DNA from: UBA2277 sp035477615
GTDB taxonomy: Bacteria > Patescibacteriota > Microgenomatia > UBA1400 > MFAQ01
Direction: 5' to 3'
DNA: 24,750 bases
Assembly (NCBI GenBank): GCA_035477615.1
Contig: DATIKJ010000017.1
Span: 1 to 24,750, forward strand
In this document: piece by piece, positions 16,187-23,228 of the stretch
Layout: every line of letters starts with the position of its first letter
Numbering within the stretch: the first letter of the stretch is position 1
Position numbers and translations under genes: made by a program
The notes under the pieces: model-generated
The model's database searches: none
The model's input: only the letters and a program-made list of their open reading frames with translations
What the model was told of the DNA's origin: nothing

Positions 16187-16221
16187 AATCACCCCCCAGT
16201 TTTAATGTGCTGGAGGTGATT
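16187..16221. repeat. inverted repeat at the PLD gene promoter
   Basis: Arms AATCACCCCCCAG (16187-16199) and CTGGAGGTGATT (16210-16221) pair over about 12 bp with one bulge and a 10-nt loop. They are flanked by near-direct repeats ATACCAAATC (16181-16190) and ATACCAATC (16222-16230). The right arm overlaps the PLD -10. It may act as an operator or as a weak terminator for the membrane-protein gene, though no T run follows. Confidence 0.45.
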
Positions 16222-16227
16222 ATACCA
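16219..16227 (-). promoter_or_regulatory. consensus extended -10 promoter of the PLD-like gene
   Basis: The minus strand reads TGGTATAAT, a perfect extended -10, giving a leader of about 60 nt that ends in AGGAGG before the ATG at 16152. Confidence 0.65.
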
Positions 16228-16246
16228 ATCTATCAATAAATTTCTC

Positions 16247-16669
16247 TTACTTATTTTTCAAGTAGAAGTAAGTTAGACCCTTGGCTACAACTCCGATAAA
16301 GAGTGGAATTAACATTATTGTGTCAATATTATTCCCCCCATTTAATGCAGTACTGATTGATTTGTAGGCAAAAATTACGACCATCGTAGCAATCATCGCC
16401 CAGGAAGCATTTCTCTCAGAAATAGCCTCATGAATTACCTCTCTTTCATCTTTTTTGAGATGGAACATAATGTCGAGAACATCAAGACAGAGAAGGACAC
16501 CTAAGATTGTAGTGATGGCTGTTTTAATTGCTTGACTTAGGGGAAGGTTTTGCACAGCTAAGACAATAAGGATAAAGGCACCGATATATGCCCAGCCTTG
16601 TTTGGTGGCAGGAGTTAGTCCCCAACCGCCGTATTTTCTAACCTTGAACCATTGTGGTTTTCCGATCAT
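16247..16669 (-). CDS. small four-helix membrane protein paired with HTH regulator
   Basis: The 140 aa have four predicted hydrophobic segments, at about 26-43, 50-70, 88-106 and 118-137, with a charged loop (HLKKDEREVIHEAISERN) between the second and third. I do not recognise a named family with confidence. The ATG overlaps the end of the HTH gene (ATGA, 16666-16669), so the two are translationally coupled. HTH plus small integral membrane protein pairs are widespread in bacteria and archaea; in such pairs the membrane protein is often thought to modulate the regulator, but that is inference here. No catalytic motif is visible. Confidence 0.75.
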   Translation of the reverse strand: MIGKPQWFKVRKYGGWGLTPATKQGWAYIGAFILIVLAVQNLPLSQAIKTAITTILGVLLCLDVLDIMFHLKKDEREVIHEAISERNASWAMIATMVVIFAYKSISTALNGGNNIDTIMLIPLFIGVVAKGLTYFYLKNK

Positions 16670-16875
16670 TTTTGTTTGTTATTATTTTCGAAGATAAAAA
16701 CCTCTTCGATTGGTAATTTAAAGATGTCAGCGATGTCATGAGCCAGCTTAAGAGAGGGGTTGTATTTTCCCTGTTCCAGGTAGAGTATCGTCTCACGACG
16801 AACATCGACTTTACTGGCTAGATCCTCTTGAGTATAGGAATGCCTAGCTCTAAGTTCTTTAATGATGTTTTTCAT
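16666..16875 (-). CDS. XRE/Cro-type HTH transcriptional regulator, 69 aa
   Basis: A single compact HTH_3 domain fills the protein: IIKELRARHSYTQEDLASKV, then VRRETILYLEQGKYNPSLKL, the classic five-helix Cro/cI layout, ending in FKLPIEEVFIFENNNKQK. An upstream in-frame start (16896) would extend into the promoter and operator repeats, so the ATG at 16875 is chosen. No Shine-Dalgarno sequence is seen and the leader is about 18 nt. TTCTAACA repeats 21 bp apart flank the -10, suggesting autoregulation. It is coupled to the membrane protein gene by an ATGA overlap. Confidence 0.9.
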   Translation of the reverse strand: MKNIIKELRARHSYTQEDLASKVDVRRETILYLEQGKYNPSLKLAHDIADIFKLPIEEVFIFENNNKQK

Positions 16876-16887
16876 AATATAGTTTAT

Positions 16888-16916
16888 TTCTAACAATATG
16901 TTATATCATTCTAACA
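16888..16916. repeat. TTCTAACA direct repeats with an inverted half-site, likely autoregulatory operator
   Basis: TTCTAACA occurs at 16888-16895 and 16909-16916, exactly 21 bp (two helical turns) apart. An inverted TGTTA at 16899-16903 forms TAACA-ATA-TGTTA with the first copy. The cluster covers the -10 and start site of the HTH gene. Confidence 0.5.
16900..16908 (-). promoter_or_regulatory. extended -10 promoter of the HTH gene
   Basis: The minus strand reads TGATATAAC (5 of 6 in the hexamer plus TGn), with the predicted start site near 16893 and the ATG at 16875. Confidence 0.5.
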
Positions 16917-16929
16917 TTGATGTCAAGGG

Positions 16930-16961
16930 TGTAATAATAATCCCGCCCACTTTACGGGATT
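16930..16961 (-). terminator. probable terminator after the DEAD-box helicase gene
   Basis: A 7-bp stem AATCCCG/CGGGATT (16939-16945 and 16955-16961) with a 9-nt loop follows the helicase stop by 16 nt. The minus-strand tail ATTATTACA is T-rich but interrupted, so it may be weak. Confidence 0.55.
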
Positions 16962-16977
16962 AATCTATCTTAAAATA

Positions 16978-18201
16978 TTAGTCTACAAAGGTAAGGGCAA
17001 TACCTGATTTTCCGGCTCTGCCGGTACGGCCAATGCGGTGAATATAGTCTTCGTATGTTGCCGGTTGATCGAAGTTGATTACATGAGTAATATCCTTTAC
17101 GTCGATTCCACGAGCGGCGACATCTGTGGCACAAAGAATCCGAATTTGGTTCTCTTTGAACTTTCTCAAGACATTTTCGCGCTGATTTTGACGTTTGTCT
17201 CCATGAATAGAGTCGGCTGAAAAGCCACTTTTTTGTAAACTAATTGCAATTTCTTCAACTCCGTATTTAGTACGACCAAAAATAAGTACTTTTGAAAAAC
17301 TGGTTTTTGCTAATAGATCACTTAGTACAGCAAATTTTCCCTGTTTACCAGAGACTCTAATAATGTTTTGATCAACATTCAAGGAGCCTGCGTTAGTTTT
17401 AACGGATATTTTCTCTGGATTGTTCATAAACTGAAGAGCAATGCTCTCAACTTTTTGATCAATAGTAGCTGAAAAAAGGAGTGTTTGATGGTTTTTTGGT
17501 AAAAATGAGAGAAGTTCGGTTATTTCGTGGACAAAACCCATATCAAGCATTCTATCGACTTCATCAAGGACAACTGTGTGAGTATTGTTCAAATTGAGTG
17601 CACGACGGTTGTAGAGGTCTCTTAAGCGTCCAGGAGTGCCAATGTAGACATTGGGTCTGCGTCTTAGTTCGTCTAATTGGCGACGAATATCGGAACCACC
17701 AATAAAGAGACTGGCATATACTTGAAGACCTCCGGAAAGTGATCTAATCTCGTCTCGAATTTGAACAGCAAGTTCTCTTGTAGGAGCAACAACTAAAGAA
17801 GTATCGTTTGGATTTTCGATTATTTTTTTGATTACTGCTAAAGCAAAGACAGCTGTTTTACCAGTGCCTGTATCTGCCAAACCTAGAACATCTTTTCCTG
17901 CAAGAGCTGCTTCTAATGCCTGATCTTGAATTGGGGTTGGAGTAACATAACCCTTGGCTTGTATATTGCGAAGCATTTGTTCCGAAAGGTCGTAGTCAGA
18001 AAAGGAACGTTGAACGATAACTTCTTCTTGTAACTGTGGCATTGCAGCTCGAACAAACATTCGAGAATCGAGAGCTTTGGGCATGAAACGAGATCTTCGA
18101 TTTCCACTGAATGAAGAACGACTGTTATATGAGTGGCTGGCACCACGATTTCTGCCATGACCAGAAAAGCCACGACCGCCAGAAGGGCGATGATTAAACA
18201 T
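16978..18201 (-). CDS. DEAD-box family RNA helicase with N-terminal RG-rich tail
   Basis: DEAD-box helicases unwind short RNA duplexes in ribosome assembly, decay and cold adaptation. From the ATG at 18201 the protein is 407 aa. Residues 6-38 are Gly/Arg/Ser-rich with RG repeats (GGRGF, GRNRG), probably RNA-binding. Motifs in order: Q motif (FSDYDLS...PTPIQ), I ADTGTGKT (109-116), Ia PTRELA, Ib TPGRL, II DEVD (213-216) instead of DEAD, III SAT (244-246), IV LIFGRT, V ATDVAARGID, VI HRIGRTGRAG. The chain stops right after ALTFVD, near the minimum end of RecA domain 2, without a C-terminal extension. A TTG at 18270 is in frame, but its extension is encoded by the hairpin leader, so I prefer the ATG. 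Confidence 0.93.
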   Translation of the reverse strand: MFNHRPSGGRGFSGHGRNRGASHSYNSRSSFSGNRRSRFMPKALDSRMFVRAAMPQLQEEVIVQRSFSDYDLSEQMLRNIQAKGYVTPTPIQDQALEAALAGKDVLGLADTGTGKTAVFALAVIKKIIENPNDTSLVVAPTRELAVQIRDEIRSLSGGLQVYASLFIGGSDIRRQLDELRRRPNVYIGTPGRLRDLYNRRALNLNNTHTVVLDEVDRMLDMGFVHEITELLSFLPKNHQTLLFSATIDQKVESIALQFMNNPEKISVKTNAGSLNVDQNIIRVSGKQGKFAVLSDLLAKTSFSKVLIFGRTKYGVEEIAISLQKSGFSADSIHGDKRQNQRENVLRKFKENQIRILCATDVAARGIDVKDITHVINFDQPATYEDYIHRIGRTGRAGKSGIALTFVD

Positions 18202-18304
18202 ATTTTGTATGGGGAATGTCCCCGATTGTCCTAAAGGAAAATGCTGGCTGGACAATCGTGAGAGCGTCAAGCAGACGAGCTAAGTGCTCGGCCTAAGAAC
18301 AATA
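18202..18304 (-). ncRNA. structured 5' leader of the helicase mRNA (candidate cis-regulatory RNA)
   Basis: About 100 nt between the predicted start site and the helicase ATG hold several hairpins. D: CGAGC/GCTCG (18276-18280, 18286-18290). C: CGTC/GACG (18265-18268, 18274-18277), sharing bases with D, so the two exclude each other. A: GATTGTCC/GGACAATC (18224-18231, 18250-18257) with an 18-nt loop. B: GGGGA/TCCCC (18211-18215, 18219-18223), which abuts A and ends 10 nt before the ATG. The leader is clearly more GC-rich than nearby non-coding DNA. No Shine-Dalgarno sequence is present. I do not recognise a known riboswitch class. It could be a thermosensor or an autoregulatory site for the helicase. 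Confidence 0.55.
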
Positions 18305-18310
18305 TGGGAT

Positions 18311-18319
18311 AGTATAACA
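18311..18319 (-). promoter_or_regulatory. extended -10 promoter of the helicase gene
   Basis: The minus strand reads TGTTATACT just after the stop of the DUF2207 gene, placing the start site near 18304 and leaving a long leader. Confidence 0.5.
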
Positions 18320-18323
18320 TAGA

Positions 18324-20195
18324 TTAGCTCATTCCTCCACCGCCACCTCCGCCACCCCCTCCTCCACCGCCACCTGAGAATCCACCACTACTACCAGAAC
18401 CTGAAGCTCCATAACTTGCAAAAGAAGTACTAACTGATTCTAATCCAGTACCAATATTGGATAGATCAAAATTATTATTTGTAGTATTCATGGCAGCAAG
18501 ATATACAAATGAATTTGAGGCTTCTGCTCCAAATTTGATAGGGAGTTCAGACAATGCTTTTAGAGAAATTCCTAAAGCAGCTCCATAAACAATGTATTTT
18601 TCCCAGATGATGACCGATTCAAGAGGTGACCCTTTAGTAACTGAATAATCCTTAAGATATTTTTTAAAAGCAAGCCATGAGGACTTTTCTTGAGCTCCTT
18701 TTGAGGTGAGACGATCCATGAAGCTGCTTAATATTAACAAAGCAATAATATATGTAATAAGTTCAACAAAAAGCCCCGGAGTAATAATCATAACCGTAGA
18801 ACTAATGTTTTTTTGGCCAATAAAAACAATAAAAATAATAATTGAAAGAACTACACCTATAAAAATGTCGATTGAAAAGGTTCTTTTTTGATCACGACTC
18901 TTTTTATCCAATAGATCATTATTTAACAACATGTCTTCAAATTGACCTTTCCAGGTTTGGAAGCGTAGTCTGGCTTTAGTATCAGATCTTAGCTTGCTGA
19001 GCATTTTTGATTTGGATATTTTTGGATGTTTTTTTAAGTAAATAAGATTTAGAATGTCATCTTCATTAACAGTGAGACTTTTTTTGGTGTCAATTCGTTC
19101 GAACCATATTTCTGGTTGACGAGGGAAAATACCAAGAACTGGAGTACGATATTCTTGAGAAATTTTTATTATTTTTTTACGACACAGTTCAAGTATTGTA
19201 GCGGTAATGGATTTAGCCGAGGGAGAATGTGTAGAACTAAGTAGGGCTTCGACAAGAGCTGGTTCGATATTGGATGGTGGTTCATGAAGACTACCAGCTA
19301 AATTTACTTCTGGTAATGGTAAATCTTTGCCATATTTTTTCCATTTAATGAGCCAGTAAATAAATCGCGCAAAAAAAAGTAATCCAGTGATAGATAGCAC
19401 TGTAAAAGCAAGAAAATAATCTGGTGGACTAACTGGAGGTTTGGCTTTGCTTATGGTCTCATTGATCCAGTTTGCTTCTTCATCTTCTATCCTTTCGAGA
19501 GCCTCTTCGTTTTCAAAGGTCATTTCTTTTAGTTGAGGAAATAGTACTCTTCCTTCAACAAAAGTATTAGCTGGTATATTTTGAGCAGCAAAAACAACAG
19601 TTTTATCATCTGTAATGGAGACTTTTCCTGTGAGTGGTCCGTGACCCCAGGCTTTAAGTGATTCGTCGGGTGATGAATAAGGTAGATGTATCGTAGCGAT
19701 TAAATTTTTTGTCGGTTCTCCCCAACCATCTTGAACAATCTGCCAGTAAAACTCAGCAGTGTCCATGTAGTTGTTAACAGCGTTTTCGATGACATAAGAT
19801 ACGGTGAAATCTTTGCTTTCGTTATCGGCAGAGTATTTCCATTTGACGATATATTGATTAGTCTCACTAGATATCGTGGAGTTTATTAACTCATCTTCTT
19901 CATAGACTTTGAGATTTTTAATGATTAGACGATCACATTTGGTGTTGGTACAAGCTTTTTTGGTACCGGTAGACCACCAACCATTTTCAAAATGGCCAGA
20001 GAAAGTATATGTGCGTGTTTCTTTAATGTTAGCTGAACCATCCTTGTTAATTTCGATGTCAATACTAGCTTTATCAATGGTGTAACTTTTAGCCAAACAT
20101 GCCGATGAAAATATTAAACTAAAACCAATAAGACTGAAGAAAAAAAAGGCCGTAACAAAAAACAGTTTCCTAATAGTACTCAAAAAAAATTGCAT
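18324..20195 (-). CDS. DUF2207 domain membrane protein with polyglycine tail
   Basis: The 623 aa match the DUF2207 layout: an N-terminal signal or anchor (about 10-35), an outer beta-rich domain (36-240) beginning with a YTIDKASIDIEINKDGSANIKE pattern split over residues 37-58, a membrane helix near 260-283, a cytosolic part with LPLPE and a winged-helix-like stretch (about 320-420), two further membrane helices (about 440-490), and a tail. The tail ends in SGGFS, 14 consecutive glycines, then MS; the codons are mixed GGA/GGT/GGC/GGG. DUF2207 has no firmly established function; roles at the envelope are inferred. It starts 8 nt after the upstream coiled protein's stop, so it is probably the last gene of an operon. 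Confidence 0.85.
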   Translation of the reverse strand: MQFFLSTIRKLFFVTAFFFFSLIGFSLIFSSACLAKSYTIDKASIDIEINKDGSANIKETRTYTFSGHFENGWWSTGTKKACTNTKCDRLIIKNLKVYEEDELINSTISSETNQYIVKWKYSADNESKDFTVSYVIENAVNNYMDTAEFYWQIVQDGWGEPTKNLIATIHLPYSSPDESLKAWGHGPLTGKVSITDDKTVVFAAQNIPANTFVEGRVLFPQLKEMTFENEEALERIEDEEANWINETISKAKPPVSPPDYFLAFTVLSITGLLFFARFIYWLIKWKKYGKDLPLPEVNLAGSLHEPPSNIEPALVEALLSSTHSPSAKSITATILELCRKKIIKISQEYRTPVLGIFPRQPEIWFERIDTKKSLTVNEDDILNLIYLKKHPKISKSKMLSKLRSDTKARLRFQTWKGQFEDMLLNNDLLDKKSRDQKRTFSIDIFIGVVLSIIIFIVFIGQKNISSTVMIITPGLFVELITYIIALLILSSFMDRLTSKGAQEKSSWLAFKKYLKDYSVTKGSPLESVIIWEKYIVYGAALGISLKALSELPIKFGAEASNSFVYLAAMNTTNNNFDLSNIGTGLESVSTSFASYGASGSGSSGGFSGGGGGGGGGGGGGGMS

Positions 20196-20203
20196 TTTAG
20201 AAA

Positions 20204-20992
20204 TTAAATTGGAGTTTCTATTAATTTGCTATTTTCTCTAAGAATGGAATAAACACTGTTTAGATTCATTCTGGCAGTTTTTAGTAAGTCTCTTGCTGTT
20301 TTGAATGTAGTCTTAAATCCTGGATAGTTTTCTGGAGTCAGTGGTGTGACTAGATTGACAGCCTTTTGGGCTTTGACTTTGGCATCATCAATTTGGGGCA
20401 TTAAGACAGAATCGGATGTTATTGCTGTTAGAGCATCAGCAATGCTGACAATCATGTTAGCGTGAGCAATTATTCGGACTTTTGGAACGTATAAAGCAAA
20501 AGTACTGTAGGAGTTTGCAACTAATTTTTTTTCTTGTTGCAGACCAGAGGCACTTGATTCATCGCCAATATAAATAATGATTGATTCTAATGATTTTATT
20601 TCTTCATCAACCATTGTTTCTAGAGTTTGTTTTTCTGTAGAAGTGATGATTGTGATTTCGTCAGCTTTTTGAGAAAGAGTATTGAGGACGCTTAATCGAC
20701 GCCCCACTTCTTCTTGAAAAATCTTTGATTGAGTATCATTAATACTATTGTCAATATCTTTGACTTCTGAGTTTAGTTTTAGAAGATCGTCACCAATGTT
20801 TTCTAAAGACCTTGTTTGGGTAGGAGTTATTGATGGTTCTGGAACTGGTTCAGCGGACACAGTGGACTCTTTTTGAGTTGTAGATGTTTGAATAATAGAA
20901 TTTTTGGAAACCCAAAAAACAATAAGACCAATTATTGCGACAATGATAACTATCCAGATTATTCCTTGTCCTTTTTGTTTGCTATGATTCAT
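20204..20992 (-). CDS. single-pass membrane protein with helical outer domain, unknown function
   Basis: I do not recognise a family. From the ATG at 20992 the protein is 262 aa; a GTG at 21013 is also in frame. Residues 1-10 are basic and polar, 11-27 form one strongly hydrophobic segment (IIWIVIIVAIIGLIVFW), 30-62 are Ser/Thr/Pro/Glu-rich, and the rest is predicted almost wholly helical with heptad-like spacing (LENIGDDLLKLNSEVKDI, LSVLNTLSQKADEI, ARDLLKTARMNL). This suggests an anchored helical bundle on the outer face. It lies between holA (43-nt gap) and DUF2207 (8-nt gap), and a shared envelope role with DUF2207 is plausible but not shown. Confidence 0.7.
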   Translation of the reverse strand: MNHSKQKGQGIIWIVIIVAIIGLIVFWVSKNSIIQTSTTQKESTVSAEPVPEPSITPTQTRSLENIGDDLLKLNSEVKDIDNSINDTQSKIFQEEVGRRLSVLNTLSQKADEITIITSTEKQTLETMVDEEIKSLESIIIYIGDESSASGLQQEKKLVANSYSTFALYVPKVRIIAHANMIVSIADALTAITSDSVLMPQIDDAKVKAQKAVNLVTPLTPENYPGFKTTFKTARDLLKTARMNLNSVYSILRENSKLIETPI

Positions 20993-21035
20993 TTTGTGTT
21001 TGATTAATAACACTTTATAGTTTTATGATACTACT

Positions 21036-21719
21036 TTATATCTTTTGAAAAAAATTTGTTAAAAGATTATCTAAAGTATTTCCGCCAACACCAGTCTTTA
21101 TTTTGAGATCGATTTCGAAAAGCTTTTGATATAGATCCAACAAATGTTCTAACGTGAAGTAGGATGCTTGTTGTCCGATTAGTCTAGTTGGATATGGTGC
21201 AAGTTTAACAAAATTTGGGCCTGATTTGATCTGGATCATAAGTTTAATTTGGCGAGCTGTCATAGCAAAGATAAATTCTGGTTCAGTTCCCTCTTTGAGT
21301 AAATTATTCCACGATAAAAGAATGTTTTTGGTGTTTTTTGGTCGAAGAGAGTCCAGAAATTTAAAAATAACTGGGCTAATAGAAAAAGACTCAACTTTAG
21401 CTTGAGGAAATTTTTTGAGAGCGGTAGCTGTTAAACCTTTATTTTCCCAAAGAATAATCTCATGATCGGTATTTTGAGTTAGAACATTAATGAGATTGTC
21501 GTTGTTTTTTGATTTAGTACTACTTAATAGATTTTTAATAACGAAGCATTTTGAAGAACCAAAGAGTCCAGATGAACCAATTTCTTGTCGAAGATAAGTA
21601 ATGTCTAGTTCTTGAGCATCTTGGATAACGATCTCAGTTTGCCTCGATTTAAAATCATCAATAATCACCATTAACCTACTATAAGATTTATTGGCGTCTT
21701 CGCCGTGAAGAATAATCAT
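21036..21719 (-). CDS. holA: DNA polymerase III delta subunit-like protein (short HolA)
   Basis: HolA is the clamp-loader subunit that opens the beta sliding clamp. The 227 aa are much shorter than the roughly 340 aa of E. coli HolA. Features that fit are the N-terminal MIILHGEDANKSYSRL (family pattern of hydrophobic-Gly-x-Asp), the collar-like segment LLSWNNLLKEGTEPEFIFAMTARQIKLMIQI, and the C-terminal LYQKLFEIDLKIKTGVGGNTLDNLLTNF, where the D-x-x-I/L-K-x-G pattern is typical. No Walker motif is present, as expected for delta. The ATG overlaps the stop of the glycoside hydrolase gene (TGA within ATGA). The identification rests on pattern memory, so a search should confirm it. Confidence 0.75.
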   Translation of the reverse strand: MIILHGEDANKSYSRLMVIIDDFKSRQTEIVIQDAQELDITYLRQEIGSSGLFGSSKCFVIKNLLSSTKSKNNDNLINVLTQNTDHEIILWENKGLTATALKKFPQAKVESFSISPVIFKFLDSLRPKNTKNILLSWNNLLKEGTEPEFIFAMTARQIKLMIQIKSGPNFVKLAPYPTRLIGQQASYFTLEHLLDLYQKLFEIDLKIKTGVGGNTLDNLLTNFFQKI

Positions 21720-22852
21720 TTGCTAAATATACCTATGAGGGTCATAAAATTATTGTAGAGCTTTTTTAGTATTGTTAGAGAGTTGTTTGATTTTTGATTT
21801 GTTTGTAGGATGATATTCGATGATGAGGAAGTGGCAGTTGGAGTATCCCCAGCTACAGCTAGTTTGGGTTCACCTTTGGTGGCAAATGAGCTTAATACGG
21901 TTGAAAATTCTTTTAGCTCACCATTTTTGTTTTTGAAACTAAATACTATAAAGGGGCCATCTTGAGCATTTAGTATAAAGGGAGTAATGGCTACAATATT
22001 ACTGTCAGCCCACTGATTGGTAAGTACATATTGATAATAGAGAGCTATTTGATGTTCGGAAAGATATTTTTCAGACCAACCAGTTTCTGTGATAAATACT
22101 GGTAGTTTTTTAGTACTAAAGAGTCTGACAAATTTAAGATCGCTTCTGTAAGAATCAATTTTATTGGAACCTGATTTGTCTGGGCGAGAGGAAAAGTCGG
22201 GATTAGGATAGGCGTGTGATGTCCAGCCGTCAATTTTGTCAAAAATTCCTGGATGACGAAGATACATTCTTTCGAGATACAGTCTCCAGTTGAGAGATGT
22301 TTTGCTATTTGATGCCGCATTGTCAAGTCCTGCAGGAAGAATAAAAAAGTCGTCAGATTTTGCTTTAAAAATATCAATTGCGTTATTCAAGATATCTGCA
22401 TAGTTTTCAGGAGATACAAAACCACCGTACTCATCAGAACGATTTACTTCATTAAAAATGATGACATAACGGTTTTTTGTGGGCCAGTTAAGGTCTCCTA
22501 AGAAATTTGCAAAATCAATTAAATCGAAGTTGTTAGGTTTTTGCCAGTTTGCACCTTCAGGAGCAGTAGCCACTCGAATTATAGGTATAACATGTTTATC
22601 TTTGCACTGATCTAAAAATATTTGCCACTTAAGACGATTTCTATCTGATGCTTGAATAGGTATCGTTACATAACCCCAGCCCCCCTTTCCTTCATTGTTT
22701 ACAATTTTTGATGCTTGGTCGAGTTCATCCGTAAAGAGAATATGAATACCAATCTTATTATTAGGAACCGACAAAGGATCGTAGATTGCACGAGTAATAG
22801 ATCCTGATGAAAGATAGATAAGCAGACTAATTAGAATAGCAAAGATAGACAC
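21716..22852 (-). CDS. secreted glycoside hydrolase-like TIM-barrel protein
   Basis: From the GTG at 22852 the protein is 378 aa, with a hydrophobic signal or anchor at 3-16. The body resembles clan GH-A hydrolases: IPIIRVAT (89-96), acid/base candidate Glu135 in FNEVN after a beta strand (RYVIIF), SHAYPNP (212-218) and nucleophile candidate Glu256 in FITETGW. A Ser/Thr/Asn-rich linker and a short amphipathic C-terminus follow. The exact GH family and sugar are not clear. The start is set by a TATAAT 6 nt upstream; longer reading to 22948 would cross the upstream terminator and is rejected. It heads the operon with holA. Confidence 0.8.
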   Translation of the reverse strand: MSIFAILISLLIYLSSGSITRAIYDPLSVPNNKIGIHILFTDELDQASKIVNNEGKGGWGYVTIPIQASDRNRLKWQIFLDQCKDKHVIPIIRVATAPEGANWQKPNNFDLIDFANFLGDLNWPTKNRYVIIFNEVNRSDEYGGFVSPENYADILNNAIDIFKAKSDDFFILPAGLDNAASNSKTSLNWRLYLERMYLRHPGIFDKIDGWTSHAYPNPDFSSRPDKSGSNKIDSYRSDLKFVRLFSTKKLPVFITETGWSEKYLSEHQIALYYQYVLTNQWADSNIVAITPFILNAQDGPFIVFSFKNKNGELKEFSTVLSSFATKGEPKLAVAGDTPTATSSSSNIILQTNQKSNNSLTILKKLYNNFMTLIGIFSK

Positions 22853-22858
22853 ATTTGT

Positions 22859-22864
22859 ATTATA
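22859..22864 (-). promoter_or_regulatory. -10 element of the glycoside hydrolase operon, leaderless spacing
   Basis: The minus strand reads a perfect TATAAT, then 6 nt, then the GTG start codon at 22852. The predicted start site falls on the GTG. There is no TGn extension. Confidence 0.6.
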
Positions 22865-22870
22865 CGGGCA

Positions 22871-22895
22871 AAGAAAACCCTCCTTGCGGAGGGTT
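22871..22895 (-). terminator. intrinsic terminator after the 94-aa orphan
   Basis: A perfect 8-bp stem AACCCTCC/GGAGGGTT (22876-22883 and 22888-22895) with a 4-nt loop is followed on the minus strand by TTTTCTTT. It lies 7 nt past the orphan's stop. Confidence 0.9.
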
Positions 22896-22902
22896 AAATT
22901 AA

Positions 22903-23187
22903 CTATTTTCCATAAAGAGTTATAAACTCGCCTTCTTTGATAACACAAAAATTGTCAGTAGTAAATGCGGTGTATAGGTCATTTATCTTGGTCATCAAGC
23001 AATTAGATTCACGAATGGCTAAAACTTGAAAATTGACGATAAAGATGAAGAATCTATCTGGCTTACCAAGTCCAGACATAAAGCAGAGTTCTGTTCTGTT
23101 TTGAGTTTTTTGTTTACTATGCCATCCGTTAGATTCCAAAAATTTATCTCTTTCTTGAACCTCAACACTATTTTGGTTTGTGGACAA
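22903..23187 (-). CDS. hypothetical protein, 94 aa, TTG start with perfect Shine-Dalgarno
   Basis: No family recognised. GAGGAGG (23194-23200) lies 6 nt before a TTG at 23187, which I take as the start; an upstream in-frame reading to 23238 would cover the ribosome site and promoter. The 94 aa have a polar N-terminus (STNQNSVEVQERDKFLES), a middle with alternating hydrophobics (DRFFIFIVNFQVLAI) that looks like beta structure, and three Cys. No signal peptide is seen. It has its own extended -10 and a strong terminator, so it is a single-gene unit and probably well expressed. Confidence 0.7.
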   Translation of the reverse strand: MSTNQNSVEVQERDKFLESNGWHSKQKTQNRTELCFMSGLGKPDRFFIFIVNFQVLAIRESNCLMTKINDLYTAFTTDNFCVIKEGEFITLYGK

Positions 23188-23228
23188 TAGACACCTCCTC
23201 GCTAGAATTGAAAGGGACTTCTTGCGGT

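Noticed and set aside
16211..16217. Anti-Shine-Dalgarno-like CACCTCC upstream of the PLD gene that could hide its AGGAGG
   Set aside because: It overlaps or precedes the predicted start site of the TGGTATAAT promoter, so it would be largely absent from the transcript.
16920..16977. Frameshifted continuation of the helicase C-terminus
   Set aside because: Downstream frames show no helicase-like residues, and a terminator follows at once.
18202..18270. Helicase start at the TTG at 18270
   Set aside because: The added 23 residues are encoded by the perfect hairpins A and B and do not resemble a helicase N-terminus; not fully excluded.
18240..18300. tRNA-like fragment (TTAGCTCG on the minus strand) in the helicase leader
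   Set aside because: The D-arm does not pair, and no anticodon arm, T-arm or acceptor stem can be formed.
22853..22948. Longer glycoside hydrolase reading through to 22948
   Set aside because: This crosses an intrinsic terminator, the -10 element and the end of the 94-aa gene.
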